The notes under the pieces were generated by a model. The model saw only the letters and a list, made by a program, of their open reading frames with translations. It was not told the origin of the DNA and made no database searches. The position numbers were made by a program, and so were the translations under genes. 64,000 nt of DNA from JAEXOD01 sp964652025 (GTDB lineage Bacteria; Bacteroidota; Ignavibacteria; Ignavibacteriales; Melioribacteraceae): the NCBI GenBank assembly GCA_964652025.1, contig CAZYZX010000004.1, positions 62,001-126,000 on the forward strand, written 5' to 3'. Of the stretch, positions 17,770-26,387 are shown in pieces. Numbering within the stretch: position 1 is the first letter of the stretch; every line of letters begins with the position of its first letter.

Positions 17770-18477
17770 TTATACTCTTCCAATTTCTTTTGCTTGACCT
17801 AAAATATTATCTATGGCTGTAACTGCTTTTTGTGATGCTTCAAAATCTTTACTTATCCTTATCATATTTTCTAACTCGATTATAGGATTTGTGTTAGATT
17901 CTTCTAAATATCCTTGCAATATTTCATAGTCTGTATCATTTGCAATTTGATAATCTTCGTTAGGATAAACAAAGTTTTGACCCGCAGTTCTCACAAGATT
18001 ATTTACATTATCAACTTTTACTACTACTAATTTATCTATTACTATATCACCCTGTTTTATTTCACCAGATTTAGTAATAGTTATAGGCTTGTTTTTATCA
18101 ATTATTGTATCCATTAAATTTATAGCCCCATTTCCAGAAAGTACTTTATTTCCAGCAGCATCAACTAAATAACCATCTTGGGATAAACTAAATTGACCAT
18201 TTTTTGTTAATTCCCTCCCATTGTTCCCTTCAACTACAAAAAAGCCATTGCCACGCATTGCTAAGTCAAACGGGTTTCCTGTTTCTATAAAACTACCATT
18301 ATTAAAATCTGTAACTATTTTTATTTTAACACCATCTTCGCGGGATAGATACTCGCTAAATGGCACTTCTCTCTTAAATCCAGTGGTTTCTAAGTTTGCC
18401 AAATTATTTGCTATTATTTCCATGTTTTTCATGCGTGTGTACATGCTAATTCCGGAATTATACAAGCCTTTAATCAT
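17770..18477 (-). CDS. flgF: Proximal rod protein FlgF
   Basis: 235 residues. Rod-family N-terminus (MIKGLYNSGISMYTRMKNME with NNLANLETTGFKREVPF), central NPFDLAMRGNGFFVVEG, and C-terminal SNTNPIIELENMIRISKDFEASQKAV. The shorter length and divergence from the FlgG next door support FlgF. It is a proximal rod component. The gene overlaps the small unknown gene upstream by 4 bases. Confidence 0.92.
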   Translation of the reverse strand: MIKGLYNSGISMYTRMKNMEIIANNLANLETTGFKREVPFSEYLSREDGVKIKIVTDFNNGSFIETGNPFDLAMRGNGFFVVEGNNGRELTKNGQFSLSQDGYLVDAAGNKVLSGNGAINLMDTIIDKNKPITITKSGEIKQGDIVIDKLVVVKVDNVNNLVRTAGQNFVYPNEDYQIANDTDYEILQGYLEESNTNPIIELENMIRISKDFEASQKAVTAIDNILGQAKEIGRV

Positions 18478-18674
18478 TTTTTATTACCTCCGGTAATCTT
18501 ATAAATAACTTTTGTTATCTCTGCCAAAAAAGCACTTAATTTTGGAGAAATACTTTTATCACTAATAAGCAAATCTATTTTTGCTCTTTCCATTTTATCT
18601 TTTTTTATTAAGCCTTTATTGGTGGCTATTTTTATAAACTTATTTAGCTCTTCCATACACGTTTTATAAAGCAA
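18474..18674 (-). CDS. Small unknown protein between FliK-like and FlgF
   Basis: 66 residues, or 60 if it starts at Met7. Lysine-rich and helical, with no membrane segment or recognised domain (KFIKIATNKGLIKKDKMERAKIDLLISDK). It sits in a tight operon, 3 bases after the FliK-like gene and overlapping flgF by 4 bases, which argues that it is translated. In other bacteria this place can hold small export-switch (FhlB-like) proteins, but the NPTH-type signature of those is absent here. Confidence 0.5.
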   Translation of the reverse strand: MLYKTCMEELNKFIKIATNKGLIKKDKMERAKIDLLISDKSISPKLSAFLAEITKVIYKITGGNKK

Positions 18675-18677
18675 AAA

Positions 18678-19850
18678 CTATGCCTTAAAATTTAGCAGGT
18701 CGCTTTTAAGCTTATAAATCATTTCACTGTTTAAATAACCTTGTTCTAAAGATATGTTTAAAAATAGCCCTGTTTGATGTGCTAACAAATTTAATAAATT
18801 ACTATATTTTTCTTTTAAGAAGGAATTAATTGAGTTTGGAATTGTTACTTTACCGGAAAAACCTTTGCCTGTATAATATCCGTTAACGGCTCCTACAAAT
18901 TCGTTTTCTTTGCCACAGCGAATATCTGTTTTATAATACTTTGCGCCATTACTTCCGTTTAATACCTCTACACTAAATATTATTAAATCTAACTCCTTAT
19001 TATTTATTATTATAAAAAAATCTGGATAAAAATTAAAATGACAATAAATACTTTTTTGTAAAACATATTGAATTAACTTATAATTGAACAGATTTAATTC
19101 ATCACTTTCAGTTTTAAGCGCTTTATATCTTTCCGCATAGTCATCAATAAAAATTATTAAATTTATTATGTCTAATAATCTATTATTACTAAAATAACTA
19201 TTACTTGTTAAATCTATAAAAAAGCACTCTTTTATTTTATTGTATAGCTCTATAGAAAGATTTAAGTTATTAAGCCTAATAATAGATTTAAATATTTCGT
19301 TACACAGTTTATCAAAAGGAATATCCTTAATAATTTTTATTTCATTAGCTATTTCGTTTCTATTGCTATAGCTACTACTCCATAATAAATTAATAAGCAT
19401 TCCTATTTGCATTTCGGTTAAAGAATAGTCGGGTTCGCAAATTTCGTTAATGTCATCAATTTTAGATTTTAGCAACGCTTTTTTGCCAGAAACTAATTTT
19501 GTAACTAAGTCCACATTAAATTTATCTTGCTTTAAGCCAAGCTTTTCCACAAGTGCAGAGATAAATTGTTGGTCAATATACTTCAACTGTACAAAATTAT
19601 CCAATCCTATTACTAAAGGGTTAGAAGTTATCACTTTGCCAAGCATTACCTCTCCAAGTTTTACGTTTAATGGCAATTTGGCAATAAAAATATCTCCATT
19701 AATGAGAATTTTAAAACCGTTCTCAGTTTTTTCAATAACTTTTAAAAGTAAAATACTGTTTTCTGTTGGGGGATTTTTGATAATATTTTTGCCTAATAAC
19801 TTTATTACAGTATCAGTAATAAAATTATTGGCATCAATTCCAGAAATCAT
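18678..19850 (-). CDS. FliK-like hook-length control protein (probable)
   Basis: 390 residues, cytoplasmic or exported, no signal peptide. The N-terminal part has the ILLLKVIEKTENGFKILING / IAKLPLNVKLGEVMLGKV pattern seen at the start of many FliK-type proteins. The C-terminal part (about 270-385) contains a beta strand pair, DFFIIINNKELDLIIFSVEV, followed by YKTDIRCG..EFVGAVNGYYTGKGFSGKV, resembling the FliK Flg_hook domain. No proline/alanine-rich ruler region is obvious, so length control may differ. It lies between an unknown membrane protein (4-base overlap) and flgF. Context supports FliK, sequence only weakly. Confidence 0.55.
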   Translation of the reverse strand: MISGIDANNFITDTVIKLLGKNIIKNPPTENSILLLKVIEKTENGFKILINGDIFIAKLPLNVKLGEVMLGKVITSNPLVIGLDNFVQLKYIDQQFISALVEKLGLKQDKFNVDLVTKLVSGKKALLKSKIDDINEICEPDYSLTEMQIGMLINLLWSSSYSNRNEIANEIKIIKDIPFDKLCNEIFKSIIRLNNLNLSIELYNKIKECFFIDLTSNSYFSNNRLLDIINLIIFIDDYAERYKALKTESDELNLFNYKLIQYVLQKSIYCHFNFYPDFFIIINNKELDLIIFSVEVLNGSNGAKYYKTDIRCGKENEFVGAVNGYYTGKGFSGKVTIPNSINSFLKEKYSNLLNLLAHQTGLFLNISLEQGYLNSEMIYKLKSDLLNFKA

Positions 19851-20410
19851 TTTTGGTCACCAGATAGGAGTTTAATTTTTGCAGCTAAATAAACTTCACC
19901 TTTGGAAATTTCAAATTGTCGCGCTTTTCTTATAACGTCTTTACCGCCATCGTTAAAAGCAATAGGAATTGTTAAAAGTTTTTTTCTAACTTTAGTTAAA
20001 TCATTCGTTAATCCACAAATAATTTTTTCTTCACGCAATTTGGATATATTAAACTTAAGTTTTTTAAGTTTAGCCTTTTTTCTATAATTCTTTGTTTTAA
20101 ACCAAAGAAATACTAAAACTAAAACAATAGCACCTTCTAAAGCTAAAAGTAAATATTCTATAATATTATTACTACTTAACTTTTGTTCATTAGATTGTGA
20201 AACAACCAATGTTTGTAACTTAAGCTCTTCTTGTTTTTGTCTTTCCTTTACCTCTGCAATTTCTTTAGCTAAAATATCTCTTACATTAACAGAATCCCCC
20301 GCTAAAACAATTGTGCTATCTGCAGATTTTGTTGCGGTAGTATCTGTATTAAACGCAAACAAATTATTAAAAGCTATTAAAGTAATTATTATAAAAAACA
20401 TTGGCTTCAT
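19847..20410 (-). CDS. Membrane protein with DUF6115-like C-terminus
   Basis: 187 residues. A signal-like N-terminus (MKPMFFIIITLIAFNNLFAF) is followed by a Thr/Asp-rich stretch, a charged helical segment (about 45-80), one membrane segment (about 84-104, IEYLLLALEGAIVLVLVFLWF) and a basic cytoplasmic tail. The tail ends in ARQFEISKGEVYLAAKIKLL. That closing phrase resembles the GKGEVxLxLxL ending of DUF6115/SwrB-type flagellar accessory proteins; I offer this as a lead. It overlaps the FliK-like gene by 4 bases. Confidence 0.6.
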   Translation of the reverse strand: MKPMFFIIITLIAFNNLFAFNTDTTATKSADSTIVLAGDSVNVRDILAKEIAEVKERQKQEELKLQTLVVSQSNEQKLSSNNIIEYLLLALEGAIVLVLVFLWFKTKNYRKKAKLKKLKFNISKLREEKIICGLTNDLTKVRKKLLTIPIAFNDGGKDVIRKARQFEISKGEVYLAAKIKLLSGDQK

Positions 20411-20411
20411 A

Positions 20412-21719
20412 TTAAATAACCTTACGCTTTAAAGGGAATTTGCAAGTTATAATTGAACCGCCTTCATTAACATTTTCTATACTAAAAGAACCTTCGTGCT
20501 TATTAATTAAATTAGTAATAATTTTAACATTAAGTTCTAATTTACCTTTATAATTTTGTTCTTCGTTAAAGGGTTCTAATTTATTTGTAGTAATTAATCT
20601 TATAAAAACAAAATCGTTTTTAAATCCGGTTTGAACTAACACACCTTCACTTTTTCCATTCCCCTTTTTTATAAGACCAAATATATTTGTCATAATTTGG
20701 TAAATATAATTTTGATGCGATAAAATAGGGGGAATGGAATCATCTAAATTCATAACTAACTCTAACCCAGCACTTTCTAAAGTAGAGTGAATTAGCTCGT
20801 AGTAGTCGCTTAAAATTTCGTTCAAATTGCAAGGCTTAATAATTACATTTTTTTGATTAACTGAAGAAAACTTTACTAAACGATTTATAACACCATTAAT
20901 CTTTTTAACTTGATTTTTTATTTTTAGCAAATCAGCATTCCCAGATTCTTCATAAATCATATCTGCTTGAGATAAAATAACTTGCAGAGGATTCATAATA
21001 TCTTCTATTATACCTTCTGTAAGCTCGCCAATGGCACTTAATCTAAAATCGTTGCTTAGTTTTGCTTGATAAGTTTGCATTTCATCGTAAGTATTATTAA
21101 GCTTTTCTTTTAGTAATATTTTATCAACTTTAGATATACTTAACGATAACAATGTGCTAATAAAATGCTTATCATACTCACTAAAATTACTTTGATTTAA
21201 TCCAGTTAGAACAACAAAAACTCCCTTTTTTGCGTTATTTTCAAAAAGAGGGAATAATATATAATTAAGTTTTGCGGTTGGGTTATTTAAACTTTTAAGC
21301 TCTGGCAAAATAACAGATTTTTTTGTTTCAAACAGAATAGTTAAAATTCCTTCGTTATAATAATTATTAATGGCTTCAGAAATTTCTGTTACTTTATTAT
21401 CTAAAGTATTAAGCCTTCTAAACATATCATCAAAATATAATAATTCAGCTTCTTTAACGGGAATTAGTTTTCTAACGGTGGTTTTTAGAACTTCTAAAAA
21501 TTCTTTTGTAGATTTAACATCTTCAAGCTCTGCAGAAAAGCTTAACAAACTTTGGAAAAGATGCGCATATTTTTCTACTAAAACGTTATTACCTTTTTCG
21601 TTTGACGACTTAAATATGGCAGTAGAAGAGCCATTTTTACCATTATCTTGGTCTAAATCTTCCAAAGACTTGTAAAATGGCTCAAAGTTTTCCGTATTTT
21701 GTTTATGTAAACGTAACAT
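20412..21719 (-). CDS. GAF-domain pseudo-histidine kinase
   Basis: 435 residues, cytoplasmic. A GAF-like sensor region (about 55-200) is followed by a DHp-like helix pair and a degraded ATPase domain (about 300-430). The H-box reads GELTEGIIEDIMNPL against the usual GELxxGxAHEINNPL, so the phospho-acceptor His is replaced by Glu239. The N-box (IMTNIFGLIKK) lacks the second Asn of LNNA, and the DTGIGI G1 box is absent. It is therefore unlikely to be an active kinase and may act as a scaffold or regulator. It follows an HDOD gene after 0 bases. Confidence 0.85.
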   Translation of the reverse strand: MLRLHKQNTENFEPFYKSLEDLDQDNGKNGSSTAIFKSSNEKGNNVLVEKYAHLFQSLLSFSAELEDVKSTKEFLEVLKTTVRKLIPVKEAELLYFDDMFRRLNTLDNKVTEISEAINNYYNEGILTILFETKKSVILPELKSLNNPTAKLNYILFPLFENNAKKGVFVVLTGLNQSNFSEYDKHFISTLLSLSISKVDKILLKEKLNNTYDEMQTYQAKLSNDFRLSAIGELTEGIIEDIMNPLQVILSQADMIYEESGNADLLKIKNQVKKINGVINRLVKFSSVNQKNVIIKPCNLNEILSDYYELIHSTLESAGLELVMNLDDSIPPILSHQNYIYQIMTNIFGLIKKGNGKSEGVLVQTGFKNDFVFIRLITTNKLEPFNEEQNYKGKLELNVKIITNLINKHEGSFSIENVNEGGSIITCKFPLKRKVI

Positions 21720-22601
21720 CTAAACCTTAATTGTTTTTATTTCCTCCTCAAAAAGTGTTCCGTAATTGCTAATAAACTTTTCAAGCTCATCCATGCCACT
21801 AAACTTAAGAATTTCAATAATTCCTTCGTCTAATTTGTAATTGTTATCCCAATAAAAGGCACCTATTTTAAATTTCTGTGTCATATAATCAGCCAAGTGC
21901 ACAATAGCAGCCAACACTTGATTTTCTGTTGCTCTGCTTGGATGATGATGATTATTTATAGAATCGCATAAGTGGCTTGGTAAATTCCATTTGTTGGTTA
22001 AAAATTTTCCCATTTCTTGGTGGTTATAACCCAATATTTCATTCTCTGCATCTAAACAATAAACATTGTTTATAACCTTGTTATAAATTTCTACAAAAGG
22101 AGTATGGAAATATTTATGCATTACAGGAACTCCTAAATCGTGCAACAAACCTGTAACAAAGGCTTCTCCACCAAATCTGTAGCCTAAATCTTCTGCTATA
22201 CGCTTAGAGGCATTACCACATAAAAGCGAGTGCAACCAAAATTCCTTTTGCTCTAAATATTTATCGCTTTTGTTTTTAAACGATTCTATCATAGATAAAG
22301 CGATAACAATATTTTTAATATCCTGATAACCAATTATTAATATTGCAAAGTCTATTGTGCTTACTTTTCTTGGCAACCCATATAATGGCGAGTTAGCAAT
22401 AGATAAAATTTTAGTAGCCAAACCGGGGTCTTTACCTATTTTTTTGCTAAGTAATGCGGTATTTGTACTTGGGTTATCTAATAACTTAGATACTTCTAAC
22501 ATTACCTCGCTCATCGATGGTAAATTATAAATATTAGATAAAACCAGTTCGGTTTTTCTTCGTTTTTCTAAAATAAGCTTATCTTGTACGTTATCTGCCA
22601 T
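21720..22601 (-). CDS. HDOD domain protein (second of tandem pair)
   Basis: 293 residues, mainly one HDOD domain (HD-related output domain): SEVMLEVSKLLDNPSTNTALLSKKIGKDPGLATKILSIANSPLYG, and FVTGLLHDLGVPVMHKYFHT with a partly kept HD-like motif. It is clearly similar to the next gene (22609-23484), with matching stretches such as STIDFAILIIGYQDIKNIVIALSMI. HDOD proteins often regulate signalling and motility without phosphodiesterase activity. Its position after fliA suggests a role in flagellar regulation. Confidence 0.9.
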   Translation of the reverse strand: MADNVQDKLILEKRRKTELVLSNIYNLPSMSEVMLEVSKLLDNPSTNTALLSKKIGKDPGLATKILSIANSPLYGLPRKVSTIDFAILIIGYQDIKNIVIALSMIESFKNKSDKYLEQKEFWLHSLLCGNASKRIAEDLGYRFGGEAFVTGLLHDLGVPVMHKYFHTPFVEIYNKVINNVYCLDAENEILGYNHQEMGKFLTNKWNLPSHLCDSINNHHHPSRATENQVLAAIVHLADYMTQKFKIGAFYWDNNYKLDEGIIEILKFSGMDELEKFISNYGTLFEEEIKTIKV

Positions 22602-22608
22602 ATTAATC

Positions 22609-23484
22609 TCATATATTTAATGATTCAATTTGACTAGTTAATAAATCTTTATAGCTTAAAATAACACTTTCCATGTATTCTTCATTACCAAATCTTAAAA
22701 TATCTATAATTGTTTTATCAATTGGTAAGTTTTTATCCCAATAAAAATCTCCTATTTCTAATCTTTGTGTAACAATATCTGCTAAATGAATAATTGCAGG
22801 CAAAACAGCATCGGTTTTACTTTTACTTGGTGCATGATGATATAATACAGAATTTGCCAAGCTATAAGGTAAATTCCACTTATCTATTAAAAACTTGCCA
22901 ACATCTGTGTGGTCTAATCCTAATATTTCTTTTTCTGTTTCAAAAATCGATTTATCCGTTCTATTTGCTTCTTGAACAATTTCTATAAATTCTTTATTAA
23001 AGTACTTAAATATAATAGGTATTCCCAAGTCGTGCAACAAACCTGCTGTAAAAACTTCTCCACCCGTTCGGTGTCCTAAATCATCTGCAATTTTTTTACT
23101 TAATGTTGCTACTATTAATGAATGGATCCAATATTTTTGTTGGTCAAAATATTCTCCTTTTATAGATTTAAACGCATCAATCATGCTTAATGCAATTATT
23201 ATATTTTTTATATGATTAAAGCCTAATATAATTATTGCAAAATCTATTGTTGCCACTCTTCGCGGTATTCCATAAAGTGGAGAGTTTGCTAAACTAAGTA
23301 TCTTTGTAACCAATGCTTGGTCTTTATTTATAATTTGCGCTAATTTTGCTGCGCTTGCGCTTGGGTCTTCTATTATTTTATTAACTTCGTTTATAATATA
23401 TGGTATAGCTGGCAAATTTGTAATTGAACTTAATAAAGTCTCTATTCTTCTACTATTTTCTAGGGTATTTTTACTATTCAACAT
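22609..23484 (-). CDS. HDOD domain protein (first of tandem pair)
   Basis: 291 residues. HDOD signatures are PAIPYIINEVNKIIEDPSASAAKLAQIINKDQALVTKILSLANSPLYGIPRRV and FTAGLLHDLGIPIIFKYFNKEF. It shares length, order of motifs and many residues with its downstream neighbour, so the two probably arose by tandem duplication. It overlaps the fliA end by 11 bases, so expression should follow that sigma factor. The target is unknown. Confidence 0.9.
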   Translation of the reverse strand: MLNSKNTLENSRRIETLLSSITNLPAIPYIINEVNKIIEDPSASAAKLAQIINKDQALVTKILSLANSPLYGIPRRVATIDFAIIILGFNHIKNIIIALSMIDAFKSIKGEYFDQQKYWIHSLIVATLSKKIADDLGHRTGGEVFTAGLLHDLGIPIIFKYFNKEFIEIVQEANRTDKSIFETEKEILGLDHTDVGKFLIDKWNLPYSLANSVLYHHAPSKSKTDAVLPAIIHLADIVTQRLEIGDFYWDKNLPIDKTIIDILRFGNEEYMESVILSYKDLLTSQIESLNI

Positions 23485-24100
23485 GTTTTCCCTGTAATTT
23501 TTCTTTCAATTCTTTTATTATTCTACTATGCACCTGTGAAACACGTGAAACTGTTATACCTAATAATTCCCCAATTTCTTTGTAGCTTAAATTTTCGTAA
23601 TAGTACAGGGCTATTAGTTGTCTATCGCGCTCATCCAATTCTTCTATTGCTTTTATTAATATCTCTTTTTGTTCCTTTTTATGTAAAGTCTCATCAGGTA
23701 GTTCTTCATCTGCAGCAATTGTTTCGTTTAATGTGTAATTTTCGCTTCCTTCTATTTCATGCGTTAAAGATATATTTTTTACATATTCAGTTTCACCAAA
23801 AGAGTTTACAAACGGCTTTGTTTGTAGTTTTCTAATTTCATCTATAATTTTGCCTCTAATACGTTGAATTGCATAAGTTTCAAATTTGGTCCCATAATTG
23901 GGGTCAAATCTATCTATTGCCTCGCTTAATCCTTCTATACCAAATTGAAAAAAATCTTGTTCATCTACTACGTCAAAACTCGTAAATCTAAAATTATGTA
24001 TTACATAATGCACTAAGCTAAGATAATTAGACATTATCTGTTTTTTAACTTCAGAGGATTTCGTTTCGGTATATTTTATCCATAGCTCTGCGTTATTCAT
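23474..24100 (-). CDS. fliA: Flagellar sigma factor FliA (sigma-28)
   Basis: 208 residues, shorter than the 239 of E. coli FliA. Region 2 has LVHYVIHNFRFTSFDVVDEQDFFQFGIEGLSEAIDRFDPNYG and YAIQRIRGKIIDEIRKLQ. Region 4 is ELDERDRQLIALYYYENLSYKEIGELLGITVSRVSQVHSRI, a clear helix-turn-helix. It directs RNA polymerase to late flagellar and chemotaxis promoters. No gene for an FlgM anti-sigma factor is recognised in the window. It overlaps the small membrane protein gene upstream by 8 bases. Confidence 0.93.
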   Translation of the reverse strand: MNNAELWIKYTETKSSEVKKQIMSNYLSLVHYVIHNFRFTSFDVVDEQDFFQFGIEGLSEAIDRFDPNYGTKFETYAIQRIRGKIIDEIRKLQTKPFVNSFGETEYVKNISLTHEIEGSENYTLNETIAADEELPDETLHKKEQKEILIKAIEELDERDRQLIALYYYENLSYKEIGELLGITVSRVSQVHSRIIKELKEKLQGKHVE

Positions 24101-24326
24101 GGTCTATTCCCGAAATCTTATCCTTCAATTTATGTGCTTTTTTTAACGATTCCTTATTTATTGCTTTTATAAATAATATAGCAATTATACCAAACATAAA
24201 AGTAACAACAAAAAATATTGCAAATGCTCGTTTAAATACTTCTAATAAATCCATGCCTTGTTGGCTATAAATTATAACCGCAAGAAAAAATACAAATAAG
24301 CCTAAAGACATTACTATTTTATTCAT
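24093..24326 (-). CDS. Small two-helix membrane protein
   Basis: 77 residues with two hydrophobic segments (about 2-22 and 33-55) and a short basic C-terminal tail. I recognise no family. It is the first gene after the 122-base gap that follows flhG, and it overlaps fliA by 8 bases, so it is probably co-transcribed with fliA from a promoter in that gap. Confidence 0.6.
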   Translation of the reverse strand: MNKIVMSLGLFVFFLAVIIYSQQGMDLLEVFKRAFAIFFVVTFMFGIIAILFIKAINKESLKKAHKLKDKISGIDHE

Positions 24327-24387
24327 TTTTATATTATTTCTTTTAATTCACTAATATATTAATTTTTATTTTAATTTAATAAAATTT

Positions 24388-24416
24388 AATATAATAATAA
24401 ATAAATTTTTGTTCAA
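24388..24416 (-). promoter_or_regulatory. Candidate promoter ahead of fliA unit
   Basis: In the 122-base gap upstream of the small membrane protein gene, the minus strand reads TTGAAC (24411-24416), then 17 bases, then TATATT (24388-24393). This matches a sigma-70-type spacing. In so AT-rich a sequence chance matches are frequent, so this is only a candidate. Confidence 0.3.
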
Positions 24417-24448
24417 GAAAAATCAATTTTTGTTACTTAAATCACAAA

Positions 24449-25264
24449 TTACTTTGTAAAAGTAATAATTCCCTTACAAATATTTTTAATTTGTTGCATC
24501 GTTTTAGAATTGGGATACTTACTAACAAAAAGTTCTTGGCTTAAAATAGATTTATTTACCTCTGCAGAATATTCAACAATACCTAATAAATCCAGTTTTT
24601 CCCTTAAGAAATGTGTTGATGCTTTGTTCAAATTTTCAAATGCGTTATTCCCTTCTTCAATTCCGTTGCACCTGTTAACAATAACAAATTTTCTATTCTT
24701 ATTAAAATCTTTATTAAGCAATTTTATAATAACATAAGCATCCATAATAGAAGTAGGCTCTGGATTAGTAACTAACATAATAAAATCGCTATTAGATAAA
24801 ATGGAAATAATCCCCTCGCTAGCACCACTACCGGTATCTAAAAATATATAGTCATATTTTGCAGATATTTTTTTTATTGCATCGAAAAGATGATTTACAT
24901 TTGTTGAACTTAGCTCTGGGTGGTCTATTTTTCCACTTTCACCAAAAATAAAATGCAAGGTTGGGCTATATTGGTAAATAGTTTCTTCTAATAAACTTTT
25001 ATTAATAAAAAAATCGTATACAGAAGCACTTGGTTTAATATTTAGCATAATATTAACATTACTTAAATTAGCATCTAAATCTATTACAAGCACCTTTCGG
25101 CGTAATTTAGAAAGTATGAAAGCAGTATTAACGGTAATAAATGTTTTTCCAGTTCCACCTTTACCACTGGTAAAAGCTAAAACTGGACACATATATTTAG
25201 TTTTACCGTTCTGCTTTCCTAATTTTGCTAATTCGTTTAATCTTTCTGCTTGTCCTAAAATCAA
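24449..25264 (-). CDS. flhG: Flagellar number regulator FlhG (MinD-like ATPase)
   Basis: 271 residues, normal for FlhG/FleN. The deviant Walker A is TSGKGGTGKTFITVN (about residues 33-47), followed by VLVIDLDANLSNVNIML and a switch region YDYIFLDTGSGAS. FlhG is a ParA/MinD-type ATPase that limits the number and place of flagella and acts with FlhF. Its start overlaps the FlhF end by 4 bases, the usual pairing. Confidence 0.93.
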   Translation of the reverse strand: MILGQAERLNELAKLGKQNGKTKYMCPVLAFTSGKGGTGKTFITVNTAFILSKLRRKVLVIDLDANLSNVNIMLNIKPSASVYDFFINKSLLEETIYQYSPTLHFIFGESGKIDHPELSSTNVNHLFDAIKKISAKYDYIFLDTGSGASEGIISILSNSDFIMLVTNPEPTSIMDAYVIIKLLNKDFNKNRKFVIVNRCNGIEEGNNAFENLNKASTHFLREKLDLLGIVEYSAEVNKSILSQELFVSKYPNSKTMQQIKNICKGIITFTK

Positions 25265-26385
25265 TTTATCCTACCTGTATAAATCATGTTAGCAACAAAA
25301 TCCGGATCGGCTGCTATTATATCATCCGGAATTACTTGACCATTGGTTAGATATTTAATTGGTACACCAAATGCATTAACAACATTTAATATGTTTCCAT
25401 ATGTAACCGCTTCATCAAGTTTGGTAAAAATTAACCCATCAAAGCCAATCCCCTTAAATTTACTTGCAACATCGTTTAAGTTTTTAGTTGATGCAGCACT
25501 ATTTAAAACCAAGTATGTTTCATCTGTTTTTACTGCATCTAAAAAGTCTTTTATTCCTTTTAATAATATTGTGTTTTTTTGGCTTCTGCCAACTGTATCT
25601 ATAAAAATTAAATCTTTCTTTTTAAATTTAGATATAAGTTTTGGCATCTCATTTGGTTCATATGCCACTAATAAATCTATGTTACTTACTTCAGAAAATA
25701 TCCTTAACTGATCTAATGCTCCTAAGCGATAAGTATCAATAGATATTAACCCCACATCTAATTTGTGTAAAATTTTAGAAATCACTGCAAGTTTTGCAAT
25801 ACAAGTTGTTTTGCCAACCCCTGTTGGACCTATTAATGATATTATTTTAGGCTTTTTATTTTTATTTACTTCAAATTTGCTTGTGTTTATCATGCCACTT
25901 ATAACCGAAACTACATAATGGTCTAAATTTTCTTCTGTTAAAAACGCTTGATATTTTTTTAATTGGTCTATTATTATACTTACAACTTTTTTATCAATAT
26001 CTTTTTGCAGTAGGGATTCTGTTAATGCTTTTAAATCAACTGCGCTATTTCCAGTTTCTTCTTTTATAACTTCTTTTGGCTTTGTGCTTTTTTCCTTTTG
26101 TTCAGTTTTATTAGAAACGCCATAAACTTTTTCTGTTATTTTTTTTAGCTCGCTTTCAAATGTTTTTGGTTCAGGTTCTTTTTCTTCCTTTTGTGCCGCT
26201 TTAGTTTTTGTTGTTACAACATCGTCATCTATACCACAAGTTACTTCAAAATACTTTTGCTTTCCCGTTGATGAACTTGGCTCGATAACTTTTGTGCTTA
26301 AAATAACCGCATCGCTTCCTAATTCTTCTTTCATTTTTTCAACGGCTTCTTTTAATGTATTCCCTATAAACTTTTTAATCTGCAT
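25261..26385 (-). CDS. flhF: Flagellar biosynthesis GTPase FlhF
   Basis: 374 residues with the SRP-type GTPase (NG) domain. N-terminal MQIKKFIGNTLKEAVEKMKEELGSDAVILSTK is the FlhF signature, then a charged linker (about 60-115). The G1 loop is LIGPTGVGKTT (186-194), followed by LISIDTYRLGALDQLRIFSEV, IDTVGRS and FTKLDEAVTYGN. FlhF recruits early flagellar components to the assembly site. Followed by flhG and preceded by flhA with a 2-base gap. Confidence 0.95.
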   Translation of the reverse strand: MQIKKFIGNTLKEAVEKMKEELGSDAVILSTKVIEPSSSTGKQKYFEVTCGIDDDVVTTKTKAAQKEEKEPEPKTFESELKKITEKVYGVSNKTEQKEKSTKPKEVIKEETGNSAVDLKALTESLLQKDIDKKVVSIIIDQLKKYQAFLTEENLDHYVVSVISGMINTSKFEVNKNKKPKIISLIGPTGVGKTTCIAKLAVISKILHKLDVGLISIDTYRLGALDQLRIFSEVSNIDLLVAYEPNEMPKLISKFKKKDLIFIDTVGRSQKNTILLKGIKDFLDAVKTDETYLVLNSAASTKNLNDVASKFKGIGFDGLIFTKLDEAVTYGNILNVVNAFGVPIKYLTNGQVIPDDIIAADPDFVANMIYTGRIN

Positions 26386-26387
26386 AC

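Noticed and set aside
19450..19875. 141-codon open frame on the plus strand
   Set aside because: Antisense to the FliK-like gene and without a ribosome binding site or domain; the minus-strand operon explains the region.
25343..25711. 122-codon open frame on the plus strand
   Set aside because: Antisense to the GTPase part of flhF, which shows full motifs.
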